Counted from the first letter of the stretch, positions 29,902 to 42,499 are shown. The stretch is 64,000 nucleotides of DNA from Mesorhizobium sp. (GCA_019635735.1 JAHBYX010000005.1:1-64000), one strand, 5' to 3'. The notes: generated by a model not told the origin, from the letters alone. Made by a program: numbers and translations.

Positions 29902-29927
29902 AAGGGCGCGGATTGCTCCGCGCCCTT
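29902..29927 (-). terminator. Intrinsic terminator of pnp
   Basis: AAGGGCGCGGA and TCCGCGCCCTT form an 11-bp stem with a 4-nt loop, followed on the minus strand by TTGCTTTG. It lies 25 nt beyond the pnp stop codon. Confidence 0.75.
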
Positions 29928-29951
29928 CGGATGTCAGACGAAAGCGCCGGC

Positions 29952-32102
29952 TCAGGCCGCGTCTTCCGTGCCTTCGGCCTTCTTCTCGGCCTTCGGGATT
30001 TCCTTGCCGGTCGTCTGGTCGACGACCTTCATGGACAGCCGCACCTTGCCGCGCTCGTCGAAGCCCATCAGCTTGACGAAGACCTTCTGGCCTTCCTTAA
30101 CGACGTCGGTCGTCTTCTGGACGCGGTCGTTGGCGAGCTGCGAGATGTGGACGAGGCCGTCCTTCGGGCCGAAGAAGTTGACGAAAGCGCCGAAGTCGGC
30201 GGTCTTGACGACCGTGCCCTCATAGATTTCGCCGACTTCCGGCTCGGCCACGATCGAGTGGATCCACTTCTTGGCCGCCTCGATCTCCTTGGCGTTCGAC
30301 GACGCGATCTTCACCGTGCCGTCGTCCTCGATGTTGATCTTGGCGCCGGTCTTCTCGACGATCTCGCGGATGACCTTGCCGCCCGAGCCGATCACGTCGC
30401 GGATCTTGTCGGTCGGAACGTGCATTACCTCGATGCGCGGGGCGAACTCGCCGAGCTCGGCGCGGGCGCCGGAGAGCGCCTTCGACATCTCGCCGAGGAT
30501 GTGGATGCGGCCGTCCTTGGCCTGGTCGAGGGCGATCTTCATGATCTCCTCGGTGATGCCCTCGATCTTGATGTCCATCTGGAGCGAGGTGATGCCGTAG
30601 GCGGTGCCCGCAACCTTGAAGTCCATGTCGCCGAGGTGGTCCTCGTCGCCGAGGATGTCGGAGAGAACCGCGAAGCGGTCGTCCTCCTTGATCAGGCCCA
30701 TGGCAATGCCCGCGACGGGCTTGGCCAGCGGAACGCCCGCATCCATCAGCGCCAGCGAGGTGCCGCAGACGGTCGCCATCGAGGACGAGCCGTTCGACTC
30801 GGTGATCTCGGAGACGACGCGGATCGTGTAGGGGAACGTTTCAGCAGCCGGCAGCATCGGACGGATGGCGCGCCAGGCAAGCTTGCCGTGGCCGATCTCG
30901 CGGCGGCCAGGCGAACCCATGCGGCCGGTCTCGCCGACCGAGTAGGGCGGGAAGTTGTAGTGCAGGAGGAACTTCTCCTTGTACATGCCCGTCAGGCTGT
31001 CGACATACTGCTCGTCCTCGCCGGTGCCGAGCGTGGCGACGACGATCGCCTGCGTCTCGCCGCGGGTGAACAGCGCCGAACCGTGGGTGCGCGGCAGGAC
31101 GCCGACCTCGGAGACGATCTTGCGGACCGTCGAGAGGTCGCGGCCGTCGATGCGGCTCTTGGTGTCGAGGATGTTCCAGCGCACGACCTTGGCCTGGAGC
31201 TCCTTGAACACCGAGGCGACCTTGTCGGAAGCGTACTTCGCCGGCTCGTCGCCGACCGGGGCGAAGGCTGCCTTCACCTTGGCCTTGACCGCGTCGACGG
31301 CGGCATAGCGCTTCTGCTTGTCGACGTTCTTGTAGGCGTCGCGCAGTTCGTCGCCGACGATCGCCAGCATTTCGCTCTCGAGGCCCGACAGATCGTCCGG
31401 CGTGAAGTCGCGCGGCTCCTTGGCGGCGACCTCGGCCAGCTTGATGATCGCGTCGATCACCGGCTGGAACGCCTTGTGGCCGAACATGACCGCGCCGAGC
31501 ATGGTCTGCTCGTCGAGTTCCTGGGCTTCCGACTCGACCATCAGCACGGCGTCGGAGGTGCCCGCGACGACCAGGTCGAGCTTGGATTCGGGCATCTCGT
31601 CGACATGCGGGTTGAGCACGTACTGGCCGGCGATGAAGCCGACGCGGGCGCCGCCCACCGGACCCATGAACGGAACGCCGGAGAGCGTCAGCGCGGCGGA
31701 GGCCGCGACCATCGACAGGATGTCCGGATCGTTCTCGAGGTCATGCTGCATGACGGTGACGACGACCTGGGTGTCGTTCTTGTAGCCGGCCGGGAAGAGC
31801 GGGCGGATCGGGCGGTCGATCAGGCGGGAGACCAGGGTCTCCTTCTCGCTCGGACGGCCTTCGCGCTTGAAATAGCCGCCCGGGATCTTGCCGGCGGCAT
31901 AGGTCTTTTCCTGGTAGTTGACGGTGAGCGGGAAGAAGTCCTGGCCGGGCTTCGGCTCCTTCATGGAGACGACGGTGGCGAGAACGACGGTCTCGCCGTA
32001 GGTCGCGAGCACCGCGCCGTCGGCCTGGCGTGCGATCTTGCCGGTCTCGAGGGTCAGCGGACGGCCGCCCCACTCGATCTCCACCTTGTGGTGATTGAAC
32101 AT
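29952..32102 (-). CDS. pnp: Polyribonucleotide nucleotidyltransferase (PNPase)
   Basis: The 716-residue protein degrades RNA 3' to 5' using phosphate and works with RNase E in the degradosome. It has two RNase PH domains (about 1-230 and 310-540; [21 protein letters not shown] in the first, [15 protein letters not shown] opening the second). A KH domain follows ([17 protein letters not shown]) and then an S1 domain ([20 protein letters not shown]). The ATG at 32102 follows GAAGGAC. It is the last gene of the rpsO-pnp pair, as in most bacteria. Confidence 0.97.
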   Translation of the reverse strand: MFNHHKVEIEWGGRPLTLETGKIARQADGAVLATYGETVVLATVVSMKEPKPGQDFFPLTVNYQEKTYAAGKIPGGYFKREGRPSEKETLVSRLIDRPIRPLFPAGYKNDTQVVVTVMQHDLENDPDILSMVAASAALTLSGVPFMGPVGGARVGFIAGQYVLNPHVDEMPESKLDLVVAGTSDAVLMVESEAQELDEQTMLGAVMFGHKAFQPVIDAIIKLAEVAAKEPRDFTPDDLSGLESEMLAIVGDELRDAYKNVDKQKRYAAVDAVKAKVKAAFAPVGDEPAKYASDKVASVFKELQAKVVRWNILDTKSRIDGRDLSTVRKIVSEVGVLPRTHGSALFTRGETQAIVVATLGTGEDEQYVDSLTGMYKEKFLLHYNFPPYSVGETGRMGSPGRREIGHGKLAWRAIRPMLPAAETFPYTIRVVSEITESNGSSSMATVCGTSLALMDAGVPLAKPVAGIAMGLIKEDDRFAVLSDILGDEDHLGDMDFKVAGTAYGITSLQMDIKIEGITEEIMKIALDQAKDGRIHILGEMSKALSGARAELGEFAPRIEVMHVPTDKIRDVIGSGGKVIREIVEKTGAKINIEDDGTVKIASSNAKEIEAAKKWIHSIVAEPEVGEIYEGTVVKTADFGAFVNFFGPKDGLVHISQLANDRVQKTTDVVKEGQKVFVKLMGFDERGKVRLSMKVVDQTTGKEIPKAEKKAEGTEDAA

Positions 32103-32270
32103 GTCTTGTCCTTCAAATGCGGGACGGGCGGCTGCGGTCCATCCGCAGCGCCATTCGGTCCCTGGCTTCGTCTCGAACGAGCCATGGGCAAGACAACGGG
32201 AGGCTTGGTGCGTTCGCGCTTCGTGCGCGACAAGCGTCCGGCAATCCTGCCCCATGACCTGTTCATGGGC

Positions 32271-32309
32271 GGTTCCGGATTCATGCGTAGGTGGTCCAGG
32301 TCCGGAACC
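32271..32309 (-). other. Hairpin in the rpsO-pnp spacer
   Basis: GGTTCCGGA at 32271-32279 pairs with TCCGGAACC at 32301-32309. It is one of two stems in the 279-nt leader between rpsO and pnp, the region where pnp mRNA is processed in other bacteria. A regulatory role here is inferred. Confidence 0.35.
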
Positions 32310-32343
32310 GGGCGGGCCGACCGCGGACGGCGGCCCATTGCAG

Positions 32344-32375
32344 CGCCGCCGGACCCGTTTCCGGATCCGGCGGCG
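32344..32375 (-). terminator. Hairpin directly after rpsO
   Basis: CGCCGCCGGA (32344-32353) and TCCGGCGGCG (32366-32375) form a perfect 10-bp stem 6 nt beyond the rpsO stop. There is no U-run, so it may be a weak terminator or an RNase III processing stem between rpsO and pnp. Confidence 0.45.
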
Positions 32376-32381
32376 AATTCG

Positions 32382-32651
32382 TCAGCGGCGCAGGCCGAGC
32401 TTCTCGATCAGCGCGTTGTAGCGCGCCTCGTCCTTGCCCTTCAGGTAGTCGAGCAGGCGGCGGCGCTGGGAGACAAGGGCGAGAAGGCCACGACGGGAGT
32501 GGTTGTCCTTCTTGTGGTCCTTGAAGTGTTCGGTCAGGTTCTTGATACGCTCGGAATAGATGGCGACCTGCACCTCGGGCGAACCCGTATCACCGGGCTT
32601 GGTCGCGAATTCCTTCATCAGTTCAGTCTTACGCTCTGCAGTCAGCGACAT
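32382..32651 (-). CDS. rpsO: 30S ribosomal protein S15
   Basis: The 89-residue protein [15 protein letters not shown]..., with [32 protein letters not shown] and [11 protein letters not shown], is a canonical S15, which binds 16S rRNA helices 20-22 early in 30S assembly. I trimmed the frame to the ATG at 32651, preceded by GAAAGGAAA. A possible promoter on the minus strand, TGGCTT-17-TATACG, lies about 110 nt upstream. pnp follows after 279 nt. Confidence 0.97.
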   Translation of the reverse strand: MSLTAERKTELMKEFATKPGDTGSPEVQVAIYSERIKNLTEHFKDHKKDNHSRRGLLALVSQRRRLLDYLKGKDEARYNALIEKLGLRR

Positions 32652-32856
32652 CGCGCTTTTCCTTTCTGTTTTTTCAGGAAACGGGATGCCCACAGCCAGG
32701 ATGTCGTCCAGCAGGGGCCGGTTCGCAAAGCCGGATAAGGTCTTTGCTGCGGCGCGTATACTGCATGTCGGGTGGAAAAGCCAGCCCTATTCAGCCAGGC
32801 CTGAAATGGCCCCTGATGCGGTGGCCGCCCGGGCTCTGCGGCCGGCTTGCCGCCGG

Positions 32857-33369
32857 TCAGTGACCCTCGTCCTCTTCGCATTTCAGGTAGGGGTCGAAGA
32901 CCCAGCCGATCGTATTGTCGTCGGCCAGCCGCTCGACCGCATACCAGAGCTTGCCGTTCAGCTGCTTCTCCTCGTAGGGCCGCACGCGCACGCCGTTGTC
33001 CCAGGTGCCCAGGATCTTGCCGTTCGGCTCCTCGCGGATGTTGAGCGGCGTGCCGGTCGGATCGGCGACGGTGCAGATCCTGCCCATCTCGTCTTCGCCC
33101 TCGCATTTCAGATAGGCGCCGAAGACGTAGCCCCAGGCTTCGGAATATTTGCCGACGAGCGCCCAGCGCTTGCCGTCATGATCCTTGTGCTCGACCACCT
33201 CGACCTTGGCGCCGCGCTTCAGCGTCGACAGGATCGCACCGTTCGGCCCCGCGCGGACGTTGAGGGGCGTGCCGGTCGGATCGACCACGGTGCAGACCGG
33301 CGGCCCGTCACAGGCGATCGCGGCAAGACCGACGAGATTGAAGGCGAGGGCAAGGACGATCCGGTGCAT
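32857..33369 (-). CDS. Secreted protein with two SH3b repeats
   Basis: The 170-residue protein begins with a signal peptide (MHRIVLALAFNLVGLAAIAC) that could also be read as a lipobox ending in Cys20. Two SH3b repeats follow: CTVVDPTGTPLNVRAGPNG... and CTVADPTGTPLNIREEPNG..., each ending in a YLKCE motif (GAYLKCEGE, DPYLKCEED). The repeats are close to each other and probably arose by duplication. SH3b domains usually bind peptidoglycan. It lies between rpsO and corA; a functional link to translation is unlikely. Confidence 0.85.
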   Translation of the reverse strand: MHRIVLALAFNLVGLAAIACDGPPVCTVVDPTGTPLNVRAGPNGAILSTLKRGAKVEVVEHKDHDGKRWALVGKYSEAWGYVFGAYLKCEGEDEMGRICTVADPTGTPLNIREEPNGKILGTWDNGVRVRPYEEKQLNGKLWYAVERLADDNTIGWVFDPYLKCEEDEGH

Positions 33370-33435
33370 GCGATGTCTCCTGTTTCGGCAGACACACTGA
33401 ACGAGGAGTGTATCCTGCGTGTCGCGCCGGCGCCG

Positions 33436-34533
33436 TCACAGCCACTTGCGCCACTTGAAGTAGCCGAGCAGCGAAAGCGCGACGAAGAACATGAAACCCA
33501 GCGCGGCGGGATAGCCGTAGCGCCATTCGAGCTCCGGCATGTTCCACGGCGAAACCGCCGTGTCGAAGTTCATCCCCCAGACGCCGACGAGGAACGTCAG
33601 CGGGATGAAGATCGCGGAGACGATGGTGAGGATCGAGATGACCTCGCTGACCCGCGCCTGCGACATCGAGTTGTGCGTGTCGAGGAGGTCGGTCAGCAAT
33701 TCCCGGTCCGTATCGACCGCGTCGATCAGCCGGACGGTGTGGTCGAGCGTGTCGGCGAGATACACCATCGTTTCCTTCTGCACATAGGGCACATCGGAGC
33801 GCGCCAGCGCGGCCAGCGCGTCGCGCAGCGGCCACAGCGCGCGCTTCAGGGAAACCACCTCCCGGCGCAGGCGGTGGAGGTCGCGGAGATGGCTCTTGAC
33901 CGGCGCGGCGAGCATATCGTCCTCGATCCGGTCGATCACGTCGCCTATCGTCTCGATCGGAACGAAGTAGCTGTCGACGATGGCGTCGATGAGCGCATAG
34001 GCGAGGTAGTCGGCCTTGCGCGTCCGCAGGCGGTTCGGCATCGGCGCCTGGATGCGCTTGTGCACCGGCGCGAAGGGATCGCCCGCGCGTTCCTGGAAGG
34101 TGATGACGAAATCGTCGCCGAAGAAGATCGAAATCTGTTCCCACCGTCGCGGGGCCGGATCATCGATCATGCGGACCACGACATAGGCATGGTCGTCGTA
34201 GAAGTCCGCCTTCGGGCGCTGGCTGGTGTTGATCGTGTCTTCCAGCGCCAGAGGATGCAGGCCGAAGATCGTGCCGAGTTCGCGGACCAGATCGGCATCG
34301 CCCAAACCGATGCAATCGATCCAGACGAGGGGCCATTCGGTCCGGCAGTTGCGGATCGCTTCGATGCTGGCGTTTTCGAACACCATCGAGCTGTCCTGCG
34401 AGATGCCGGTGAGGGTCAGGGCCGGTTGGGGCGCGGCCGGATCGGCGACCAGGGTGCCGGGCGGCGAACCTACCGGGGACCGCTTGTGCCGGACGCGTTT
34501 CGCCGAGGATGCCGAAGAGTTGGTTGCCGCCAT
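33436..34533 (-). CDS. corA: Magnesium/cobalt transporter CorA
   Basis: This 365-residue CorA-family channel has the long cytoplasmic funnel domain, two C-terminal membrane helices and the signature GMN in FLVGVWGMNFDTA, which forms the ion entrance. The loop after it, SPWNMPELEWRYG, and the basic C-terminus YFKWRKWL are typical. I chose ATG 34533; upstream frame is spurious. It sits between truB and the SH3 gene, outside the usual rbfA-truB-rpsO order. Substrate is Mg and perhaps Co or Ni. Confidence 0.9.
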   Translation of the reverse strand: MAATNSSASSAKRVRHKRSPVGSPPGTLVADPAAPQPALTLTGISQDSSMVFENASIEAIRNCRTEWPLVWIDCIGLGDADLVRELGTIFGLHPLALEDTINTSQRPKADFYDDHAYVVVRMIDDPAPRRWEQISIFFGDDFVITFQERAGDPFAPVHKRIQAPMPNRLRTRKADYLAYALIDAIVDSYFVPIETIGDVIDRIEDDMLAAPVKSHLRDLHRLRREVVSLKRALWPLRDALAALARSDVPYVQKETMVYLADTLDHTVRLIDAVDTDRELLTDLLDTHNSMSQARVSEVISILTIVSAIFIPLTFLVGVWGMNFDTAVSPWNMPELEWRYGYPAALGFMFFVALSLLGYFKWRKWL

Positions 34534-34589
34534 GATCCCAGTCCTGCTCCCTTTCGGGATAGCAAGTTCCCGGACAAAGCGACAGACGA

Positions 34590-35564
34590 TCAGGCCGTGA
34601 AGACGCGCCGCGGTTTGAACATGCCTGCTTCCACCGAACCTATTGCGACGAGCTTGCCGCGCTGGGTGGCGTAGGCGTCGGCTGCCTCCGCCGGCGCGTC
34701 CCGGCCGCGCACGATCACCGGATTGCCGAGCCGCACCTTCTGCGCCGCGTCGTCGCCCAAAGGCACTGAGGGAAGAGCGTCGAGCGCCACGATCGTGTCG
34801 ACCATCAGGTCGTCCAGAGCCGCGAAGGCGTCGGGCACTTCGTCCGGATCGGGCCGGGTCTCGCCGCCCTCCGGCGTGCGGACGATCCCTGCCGCCTGCT
34901 CGAGCTCGGCGACCGTCACCAGATCCTCGACCTCGAAAGGCTCGACCAGTTCGCGGCGCAGATCGCTGACATGGCCGTAGCAGCCGAGGTCGCGCCCCAT
35001 GTCGCGCGCGAGAGAGCGGACATAGGTTCCCTTGCCGCATTCGACCTCGAACACGGTATGGCTTTCGTCCGGCATCGACACGATATCGAGCCGGCCGATC
35101 TCGATTTCGCGCGGCGCGATCTCGACCGCCTCGCCCGAGCGGGCGATGTCATAGGCACGCTCGCCGTCGATCTTGATGGCGGAGAACTGCGGCGGCACCT
35201 GCATGATCACGCCGGTGTATTTCGGAAGGAGCGCGCGGATCTGCGCCTCGGTCGGACGATCGGGCGATGTCGCGGTCGCGCCGCCCTCGAGATCGTCGGT
35301 CGAGCGCTCTTCACCCCAGGCGACGGTGAAACGATAGATCTTGGCGCCGTCCATCACATAGGGAACCGTCTTGGTCGCCTCCCCCAGCGCGATCGGCAGC
35401 ATGCCGGAGGCGAGCGGATCGAGCGTGCCGGCATGGCCGGCCTTCTCGGCGCGGTAGAGCCATTTCACCTTGGACACCGCCTCGGTCGAGCCCATGCCGG
35501 CCGGCTTGTCCAGCACGACCCAGCCGGAGACGTTGCGGCCCTTCTTCCTGCGCGGCTTGCTCAC
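34590..35564 (-). CDS. truB: tRNA pseudouridine-55 synthase
   Basis: The 324-residue protein makes pseudouridine 55 in the T-loop of tRNAs. The start [21 protein letters not shown] and the catalytic-Asp motif [23 protein letters not shown] are unmistakable. [19 protein letters not shown] is the family's third block, and a PUA-like C-terminal region follows. It overlaps rbfA by 4 nt (ATGA), so it is in the same operon. Confidence 0.97.
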   Translation of the reverse strand: MSKPRRKKGRNVSGWVVLDKPAGMGSTEAVSKVKWLYRAEKAGHAGTLDPLASGMLPIALGEATKTVPYVMDGAKIYRFTVAWGEERSTDDLEGGATATSPDRPTEAQIRALLPKYTGVIMQVPPQFSAIKIDGERAYDIARSGEAVEIAPREIEIGRLDIVSMPDESHTVFEVECGKGTYVRSLARDMGRDLGCYGHVSDLRRELVEPFEVEDLVTVAELEQAAGIVRTPEGGETRPDPDEVPDAFAALDDLMVDTIVALDALPSVPLGDDAAQKVRLGNPVIVRGRDAPAEAADAYATQRGKLVAIGSVEAGMFKPRRVFTA

Positions 35565-35956
35565 TCGTCGTCTTCCTTGCCGAGATCGCGCGCCACTTCG
35601 GGAGAGCGAAGCAACTGGTCGATCTTCGCCATGTTGTCGAAACTGGTGTCCAGCCGGAACCGGAACTCCGGCATGTATTTCATCTGGCGCAACGCGCCGG
35701 AAACCCGGCCGCGGATGAACTTCGCGTTGTGGGCCAGCGCCTTGATCACCGCGTCGTTGTCCTTGGCGGCAAGCGGCGCTACGAAGGCGGTCGCGATCTT
35801 GAGGTCGGGCGACATCCGCACTTCCGAGACGGAGATGACGGTCCGCTCGATGACGTCGTCGCGAATCTCGCCGCGCGCCAGCACTTCCGCGAGCGCGTGG
35901 CGCACCTGTTCGCCGACGCGCAGCATGCGCTGGGATGGGCCGCTTGTTCCACTCAT
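35561..35956 (-). CDS. rbfA: 30S ribosome-binding factor A
   Basis: This 131-residue KH-like protein helps mature the 5' end of 16S rRNA. The start [21 protein letters not shown] and MRKI-type continuation ([47 protein letters not shown]) match the family. It overlaps truB by 4 nt. In most rhizobia it directly follows infB; here a membrane-protein gene is inserted between them. Confidence 0.95.
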   Translation of the reverse strand: MSGTSGPSQRMLRVGEQVRHALAEVLARGEIRDDVIERTVISVSEVRMSPDLKIATAFVAPLAAKDNDAVIKALAHNAKFIRGRVSGALRQMKYMPEFRFRLDTSFDNMAKIDQLLRSPEVARDLGKEDDE

Positions 35957-35977
35957 GGTTCTACCCGCCTTCCTGGC

Positions 35978-36496
35978 CTATGACGCGGAGCGCCTCGACC
36001 GTTCGTCGATATCGGCCGCGAAAGCCTGCATGTCTTCCATCGTCTCGAACGCTCGCCGCGGCACGATGATCGGGACCGCTTCGGCGCGAATGAACACGTA
36101 GCCTTGCGTCAAGACCGCGTGAGATATCCTGTCGTAGTCCACCTTGCGAACGCCGGCTGCATGGTGCTCGGAAATGTGGTCGTCCCATTGCTGGAGCGTC
36201 ACCCGGCCGGCCGGCACTGGCAGCGACGCCGCCTTTCGCCGGACGTCCAGATTGGTCCAGGCGATGGCCGCAATCCCGGCAACGCCGAGGATCGCCGCGA
36301 TTGAAGTCCACCACCAAACCGGGCCGATCTCGTGCGGGACCAATCCGGCGAGAAGGCCCGCCACGCCGATCAGAACGAGAAGCCTCAGCTTGTCCCACCA
36401 GCTCAACTCGTGCCGCAGCATCGTGAAGGCCAGGGCATCCGCACGCGTCACCTCGTAAGCGAGCTTGCGGATGGGAACCTGCGCCTTCTCGTTCAT
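35978..36496 (-). CDS. YcxB-like membrane protein
   Basis: The 172-residue protein has two transmembrane helices (about 37-55 and 62-80: LRLLVLIGVAGLLAGL and WWWTSIAAILGVAGIAAIAW). The C-terminal soluble part (residues 100-170) matches the YcxB-like pattern YVFIRAEAVPIIVPRRAFET followed by a MEDMQAFA helix. Function is unknown. It lies in the translation operon between infB (20 nt) and rbfA (22 nt), so it should be cotranscribed with initiation factor IF-2. Confidence 0.75.
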   Translation of the reverse strand: MNEKAQVPIRKLAYEVTRADALAFTMLRHELSWWDKLRLLVLIGVAGLLAGLVPHEIGPVWWWTSIAAILGVAGIAAIAWTNLDVRRKAASLPVPAGRVTLQQWDDHISEHHAAGVRKVDYDRISHAVLTQGYVFIRAEAVPIIVPRRAFETMEDMQAFAADIDERSRRSAS

Positions 36497-36515
36497 CGGC
36501 TTGCTTGCCGACGGG

Positions 36516-39091
<2,576 letters not shown>

Positions 39092-39095
<4 letters not shown>

Positions 39096-39751
39096 TCCAT
39101 ATCCTTAGATGCGCCATCGACGGATTCGATGGTCGCCGAACCGAGGCCGTCTTCCGGGGAACCGCCCCGGTACCGGTCAAGCGCTACCACGCGCTTCAGC
39201 GCCGCCTTGCCCGCGTCCCCGGCGAGCAAGGCTGCATGTATCACATTTGCCCCCCCCAATGCCAAACCCAATTCGGCCTCCGAAAAGAGTTTGTACGCGG
39301 GGATATCGGGCCCGCCGAGATGAACCGTCGCCCGCCGCGCCTGGGTGATCTTGCGCACGCCGTCGGCCTGCGCCTCGTGCGCGTGCAGCACCGCCGCCGC
39401 CTCTCCGCTGCGCACCGACGCCTCGACCTTGGCGGCGCCGAGCGCGACGACTCCGGCCTTGCGGGCCAGCCCGATCGCGCCGAGCGCGTTCTGCACGAGG
39501 ATGCGGTCGACCATCTCGCCGAGCGCCGGCGAGACGGAAACCTCCGACTTGAAAGCGCGGCGGAACAGATTCTTCCGCGCCGCCTCGTCGACGTGGCGGC
39601 GGTCGGCCGTCACCCAGCAGCCTCGGCCCGGGAGCTTTCTCTTGATGTCGGGAACGACGGACGCGTCGGGACCCACGACAAAGCGGATGAGCCCTTCAGG
39701 CTCTCCCGCTTGACGCGTCACGATGCAGGTGCGGTCGTTCATCTCGTTCAA
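39092..39751 (-). CDS. YlxR (DUF448) RNA-binding protein fused to an L7Ae-like domain
   Basis: The 219-residue protein has the YlxR N-terminal half ([34 protein letters not shown]) and a C-terminal L7Ae/YlxQ-like half ([32 protein letters not shown]). The fusion of both RNA-binding modules is normal in alphaproteobacteria. The location between nusA and infB supports a role in translation or RNA binding. Details of its target are unknown. It overlaps infB by 4 nt; nusA ends 27 nt upstream. Confidence 0.9.
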
Positions 39752-39778
39752 GTGTTGTCCCTGACCTCGACATGACCG

Positions 39779-41374
39779 TCAGGCCGATGCTTCGGCGTCT
39801 TCTTCGACTTCCTCGCCGGCGAGGTCGTCTTCGGTAATCCAGCCGGCCTGGAGACGCGCCGCCAGCACCATCTGCTCGGCCTCGGCGCGGCTCACGCCGA
39901 ACTCGCCGAGAATGCCGGCAAAGGTCTTGGTCTCGCCGTCCTTGCGTTCCTTCCAGCCGACCAGATCGTCGACCGCGTAACCGGCGAAATCCTCGACCGT
40001 CTTCACGCCGTCCTTGCCGACTGCGACCATCATCGCGGTCGTCATGCCCGGCAGTTCGCGCAGTTCATCGGCGACGCCGAGCTTGACGCGCTCCGCGTCG
40101 TGCTCCGCCTCGATGCGCTCCAGATATTCACGCGCACGCGTCTGGATCTCGGTGGCGGTGTCCTCGTCGAAGCCATCGATCGACGAGATCTCGTCGGCGT
40201 CGACATAGGCCACTTCCTCGACCGACGTGAAGCCTTCGGAAGCGAGCACCTGGCCCACCATCTCGTCGACGTCGAGGGCTTCCATGAACAGCTTGGACCG
40301 CTCGACGAATTCCTTCTGGCGGCGCTCGCTCTCCTCCTGCTCAGTCAGGATGTCGATGTCCCAGCCGGTCAGCTGCGAGGCGAGGCGGACGTTCTGGCCG
40401 CGGCGGCCGATCGCCAGCGACAGCTGGTCATCGGGAACCACGACCTCGATGCGTTCCGCATCCTCGTCGAGCACGACCTTGGCCACTTCCGCCGGCTGCA
40501 GCGCGTTGACGATGAAGGACGCCGCGTCCTGCGACCACGGAATGATGTCGATCTTCTCGCCCTGCAGTTCGCCGACGACCGCCTGGACGCGCGAGCCACG
40601 CATGCCGACGCAGGCACCGACCGGATCGATCGAGGAGTCGCGGCTGATCACCGCGATCTTGGCGCGGGAGCCCGGATCGCGGGCAACCGACTTGATCTCG
40701 ATGATGCCGTCGTAGATTTCCGGCACTTCCATGGTGAACAGCTTGGCCATGAACTGCGGATGCGTGCGCGACAGGAAGATCTGCGGGCCGCGCTGCTCGC
40801 GGCGCACGTCGTAAACATAGGCGCGGACGCGGTCGCCGTACTTGAAGTTCTCGCGCGGGATCAGCTCGTCGCGGCGGATGATCGCCTCGCCGCGGCCGAG
40901 ATCGACGATCACGTTGCCGTATTCGACGCGCTTGACCGTGCCGTTGACGATCTCGCCGATGCGGTCCTTGTATTCGTCGAACTGGCGGTCGCGCTCGGCC
41001 TCGCGCACCTTCTGAACGATGACCTGCTTGGCCGACTGCGCCGCGATGCGGCCGAAATCCATCGGCGGCAGCTGCTCGGCGATGAAATCGCCGACCTGCG
41101 CGTCGGGATTGCGCTGGCGGGCGTCCTTCAGCGAAATCTCCTTGGCGAAGTCGTCGACCTGCTCCACCACCTCCATCAGCCGCTGCAGCTTCATCTCGCC
41201 GGTCGAGTGGTTGATGTCGGCGCGGATGTTGGTCTCCTGGCCATACCGGGAACGCGCGGCCTTCTGGATGGCGTCGGCCATCGCGTCGATGACGATCGAC
41301 TTGTCGATCGACTTCTCGCGCGCAACCGCGTCGGCGATCTGCAGAAGTTCGAGTCTGTTGGCGCTGACTGCCAT
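39779..41374 (-). CDS. nusA: Transcription termination/antitermination factor NusA
   Basis: The 531-residue protein binds RNA polymerase and nascent RNA, controlling pausing, termination and rRNA antitermination. It has the N-terminal polymerase-binding domain ([20 protein letters not shown]), an S1 domain ([20 protein letters not shown]), two KH domains ([35 protein letters not shown]) and C-terminal acidic HhH repeats. I chose ATG 41374 (GGGAG upstream). The next gene, rimP, starts the operon. Confidence 0.96.
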   Translation of the reverse strand: MAVSANRLELLQIADAVAREKSIDKSIVIDAMADAIQKAARSRYGQETNIRADINHSTGEMKLQRLMEVVEQVDDFAKEISLKDARQRNPDAQVGDFIAEQLPPMDFGRIAAQSAKQVIVQKVREAERDRQFDEYKDRIGEIVNGTVKRVEYGNVIVDLGRGEAIIRRDELIPRENFKYGDRVRAYVYDVRREQRGPQIFLSRTHPQFMAKLFTMEVPEIYDGIIEIKSVARDPGSRAKIAVISRDSSIDPVGACVGMRGSRVQAVVGELQGEKIDIIPWSQDAASFIVNALQPAEVAKVVLDEDAERIEVVVPDDQLSLAIGRRGQNVRLASQLTGWDIDILTEQEESERRQKEFVERSKLFMEALDVDEMVGQVLASEGFTSVEEVAYVDADEISSIDGFDEDTATEIQTRAREYLERIEAEHDAERVKLGVADELRELPGMTTAMMVAVGKDGVKTVEDFAGYAVDDLVGWKERKDGETKTFAGILGEFGVSRAEAEQMVLAARLQAGWITEDDLAGEEVEEDAEASA

Positions 41375-41413
41375 TGTGATCTCCCTCGCGGCCAACCGGC
41401 CGCGGCTCCTAAA

Positions 41414-42046
41414 TCAATTGTCGTTGGCTGGCTCGTGCCCGCCGGTTTCCGAGTCGTCATCGCCCCGCTTCTTGCGGGCCTGTTTCTTCGCCTGGTTGTC
41501 TTTCGAGAGCGCGTCGCGGATCAGGTCGTCCGTCAGGATCAGCCGCGCGTCCGATATAGCCTCGAAGGGAACGCGCACGCTCGGCTGCTCGCCATAGCCC
41601 GGGGCATCCCGATCGATCGTGACACCCGTATCGTCGGCGGCCGCGATCCGGCCACGGAAGCGCTTGCGCTCGGCGACCATCACCGACGTCTCGAGCTTCA
41701 CCAGGTGACCCTGCCAGGTTGCGAAGTCGGACTTGCGCACCAGCGGGCGGTCGATCCCCGGCGAGGAAACCTCGAGATGATACGCCTTGTCGATCGGATC
41801 GTCGACGTCGAGCGCCGGGGATACCGCCCTGCTCACCGTCTCGCAATCCTCGACGGTCATCGTGCCGTCGGCACGCTCGGCCATGATCTGCAACGTCAGG
41901 CCGTTCTGGCCAGTCAGCCGCACGCGCACCAGGCGGTAGCCGATGGCGGATAGCACCGGCTCGACGATAAGCGCGATCCGCGCATCGATGCCGCTCTCGC
42001 GGATGATGCGGTCGTCGCCTCCGGTCGTTGCTGTGCTCTCGTCCAT
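41414..42046 (-). CDS. rimP: Ribosome maturation factor RimP
   Basis: The 210-residue protein assists early 30S assembly. Conserved parts are [41 protein letters not shown] and [20 protein letters not shown]. The C-terminus has an alphaproteobacterial charged tail. It is the first gene of the rimP-nusA-ylxR-infB transcript, starting about 32 nt after an intrinsic terminator in the leader, so its expression may be attenuated. Confidence 0.93.
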   Translation of the reverse strand: MDESTATTGGDDRIIRESGIDARIALIVEPVLSAIGYRLVRVRLTGQNGLTLQIMAERADGTMTVEDCETVSRAVSPALDVDDPIDKAYHLEVSSPGIDRPLVRKSDFATWQGHLVKLETSVMVAERKRFRGRIAAADDTGVTIDRDAPGYGEQPSVRVPFEAISDARLILTDDLIRDALSKDNQAKKQARKKRGDDDSETGGHEPANDN

Positions 42047-42077
42047 CGTCGCTCCAGGCGGATTCCCGGCCCAGGTA

Positions 42078-42111
42078 ACAAAAAAGAGCGGGACCGGGTG
42101 GACCCACTCTT
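42078..42111 (-). terminator. Intrinsic terminator in the rimP-nusA leader (attenuator candidate)
   Basis: On the minus strand AAGAGTGGG pairs with CCCGCTCTT (one G-T pair), with two further C-G pairs and an ACCC loop, then a run of six T. It lies downstream of the rimP promoter and 32 nt before the rimP ATG. The only upstream DNA is a divergent gene, so it cannot terminate a preceding transcript. Confidence 0.7.
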
Positions 42112-42138
42112 CGTCATACCGACCAAGAATTTACGGAT

Positions 42139-42167
42139 GAGATAGGCGATTTCCGTGTTCGATGCAA
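42139..42167 (-). promoter_or_regulatory. Probable sigma-70 promoter of rimP-nusA-infB
   Basis: On the minus strand TTGCAT (forward 42162-42167) and TATCTC (forward 42139-42144) are 17 nt apart, preceded by C, matching the rhizobial CTTGAC-N17-CTATAT pattern well. The predicted start near 42132 gives a leader of about 86 nt. Confidence 0.6.
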
Positions 42168-42301
42168 GGGAAAGCCGGAACAAGAAGGAAACCCGGCACC
42201 AATGCGTGGCACGCAGGGCTGAAATGCACGGCACGACCTGCTCAATCAAACTGCAAACGCCTATATGCATGGCGTATCAACAGAAGAAATAGGTAGTTCC
42301 C

Positions 42302-42466
42302 ATGACCCGTGGCATCTTCTCCGGAAGGCTGCTCGGCCTTCTCGACGTTTTCGGCAGTGTCGTTTCGGCCGCGGCCGCGACCCGCAATCATCGTACGCCG
42401 GACCCCCGCGATCTCCAGCGTCTCGGCATCGACCCGGAACGCTTCCGCGAGATCAACAGATTCTGA
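42302..42466 (+). CDS. 54-residue small protein, first of two paralogs
   Basis: The frame ATG...TGA encodes 54 residues starting MTRGIFSGRLLGLLDVFGSV. A hydrophobic/Ala-rich N-terminal half (5-26) is followed by a charged C-terminus ending LQRLGIDPERFREINRF. The second gene at 42665 has the same length and an almost identical last 15 residues, so both are real genes arising by duplication. A CTATAT hexamer at 42261-42266 is a possible -10, and TAGGTAG precedes the ATG. A terminator follows at 42500. I do not recognise the family. Confidence 0.65.
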   Translation: MTRGIFSGRLLGLLDVFGSVVSAAAATRNHRTPDPRDLQRLGIDPERFREINRF

Positions 42467-42499
42467 TCCGCCCCATTCGGATGTCGCCGATAAGTTCCG

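Larger units (their letters stand above)
29546..29951. other. Intergenic region between the orphan gene and pnp
   Basis: This 406-nt stretch contains a large palindromic element (29662-29786), a GC-rich stretch and the pnp terminator (29902-29927). I see no gene in it; the reading frames crossing it are short or fuse repeats to antisense pnp. Confidence 0.7.

Noticed and set aside
29439..32738. 1099-residue open frame antisense to pnp
   Set aside because: Low-complexity Asp/Leu/Arg-rich translation of the pnp antisense strand with no recognisable domain.
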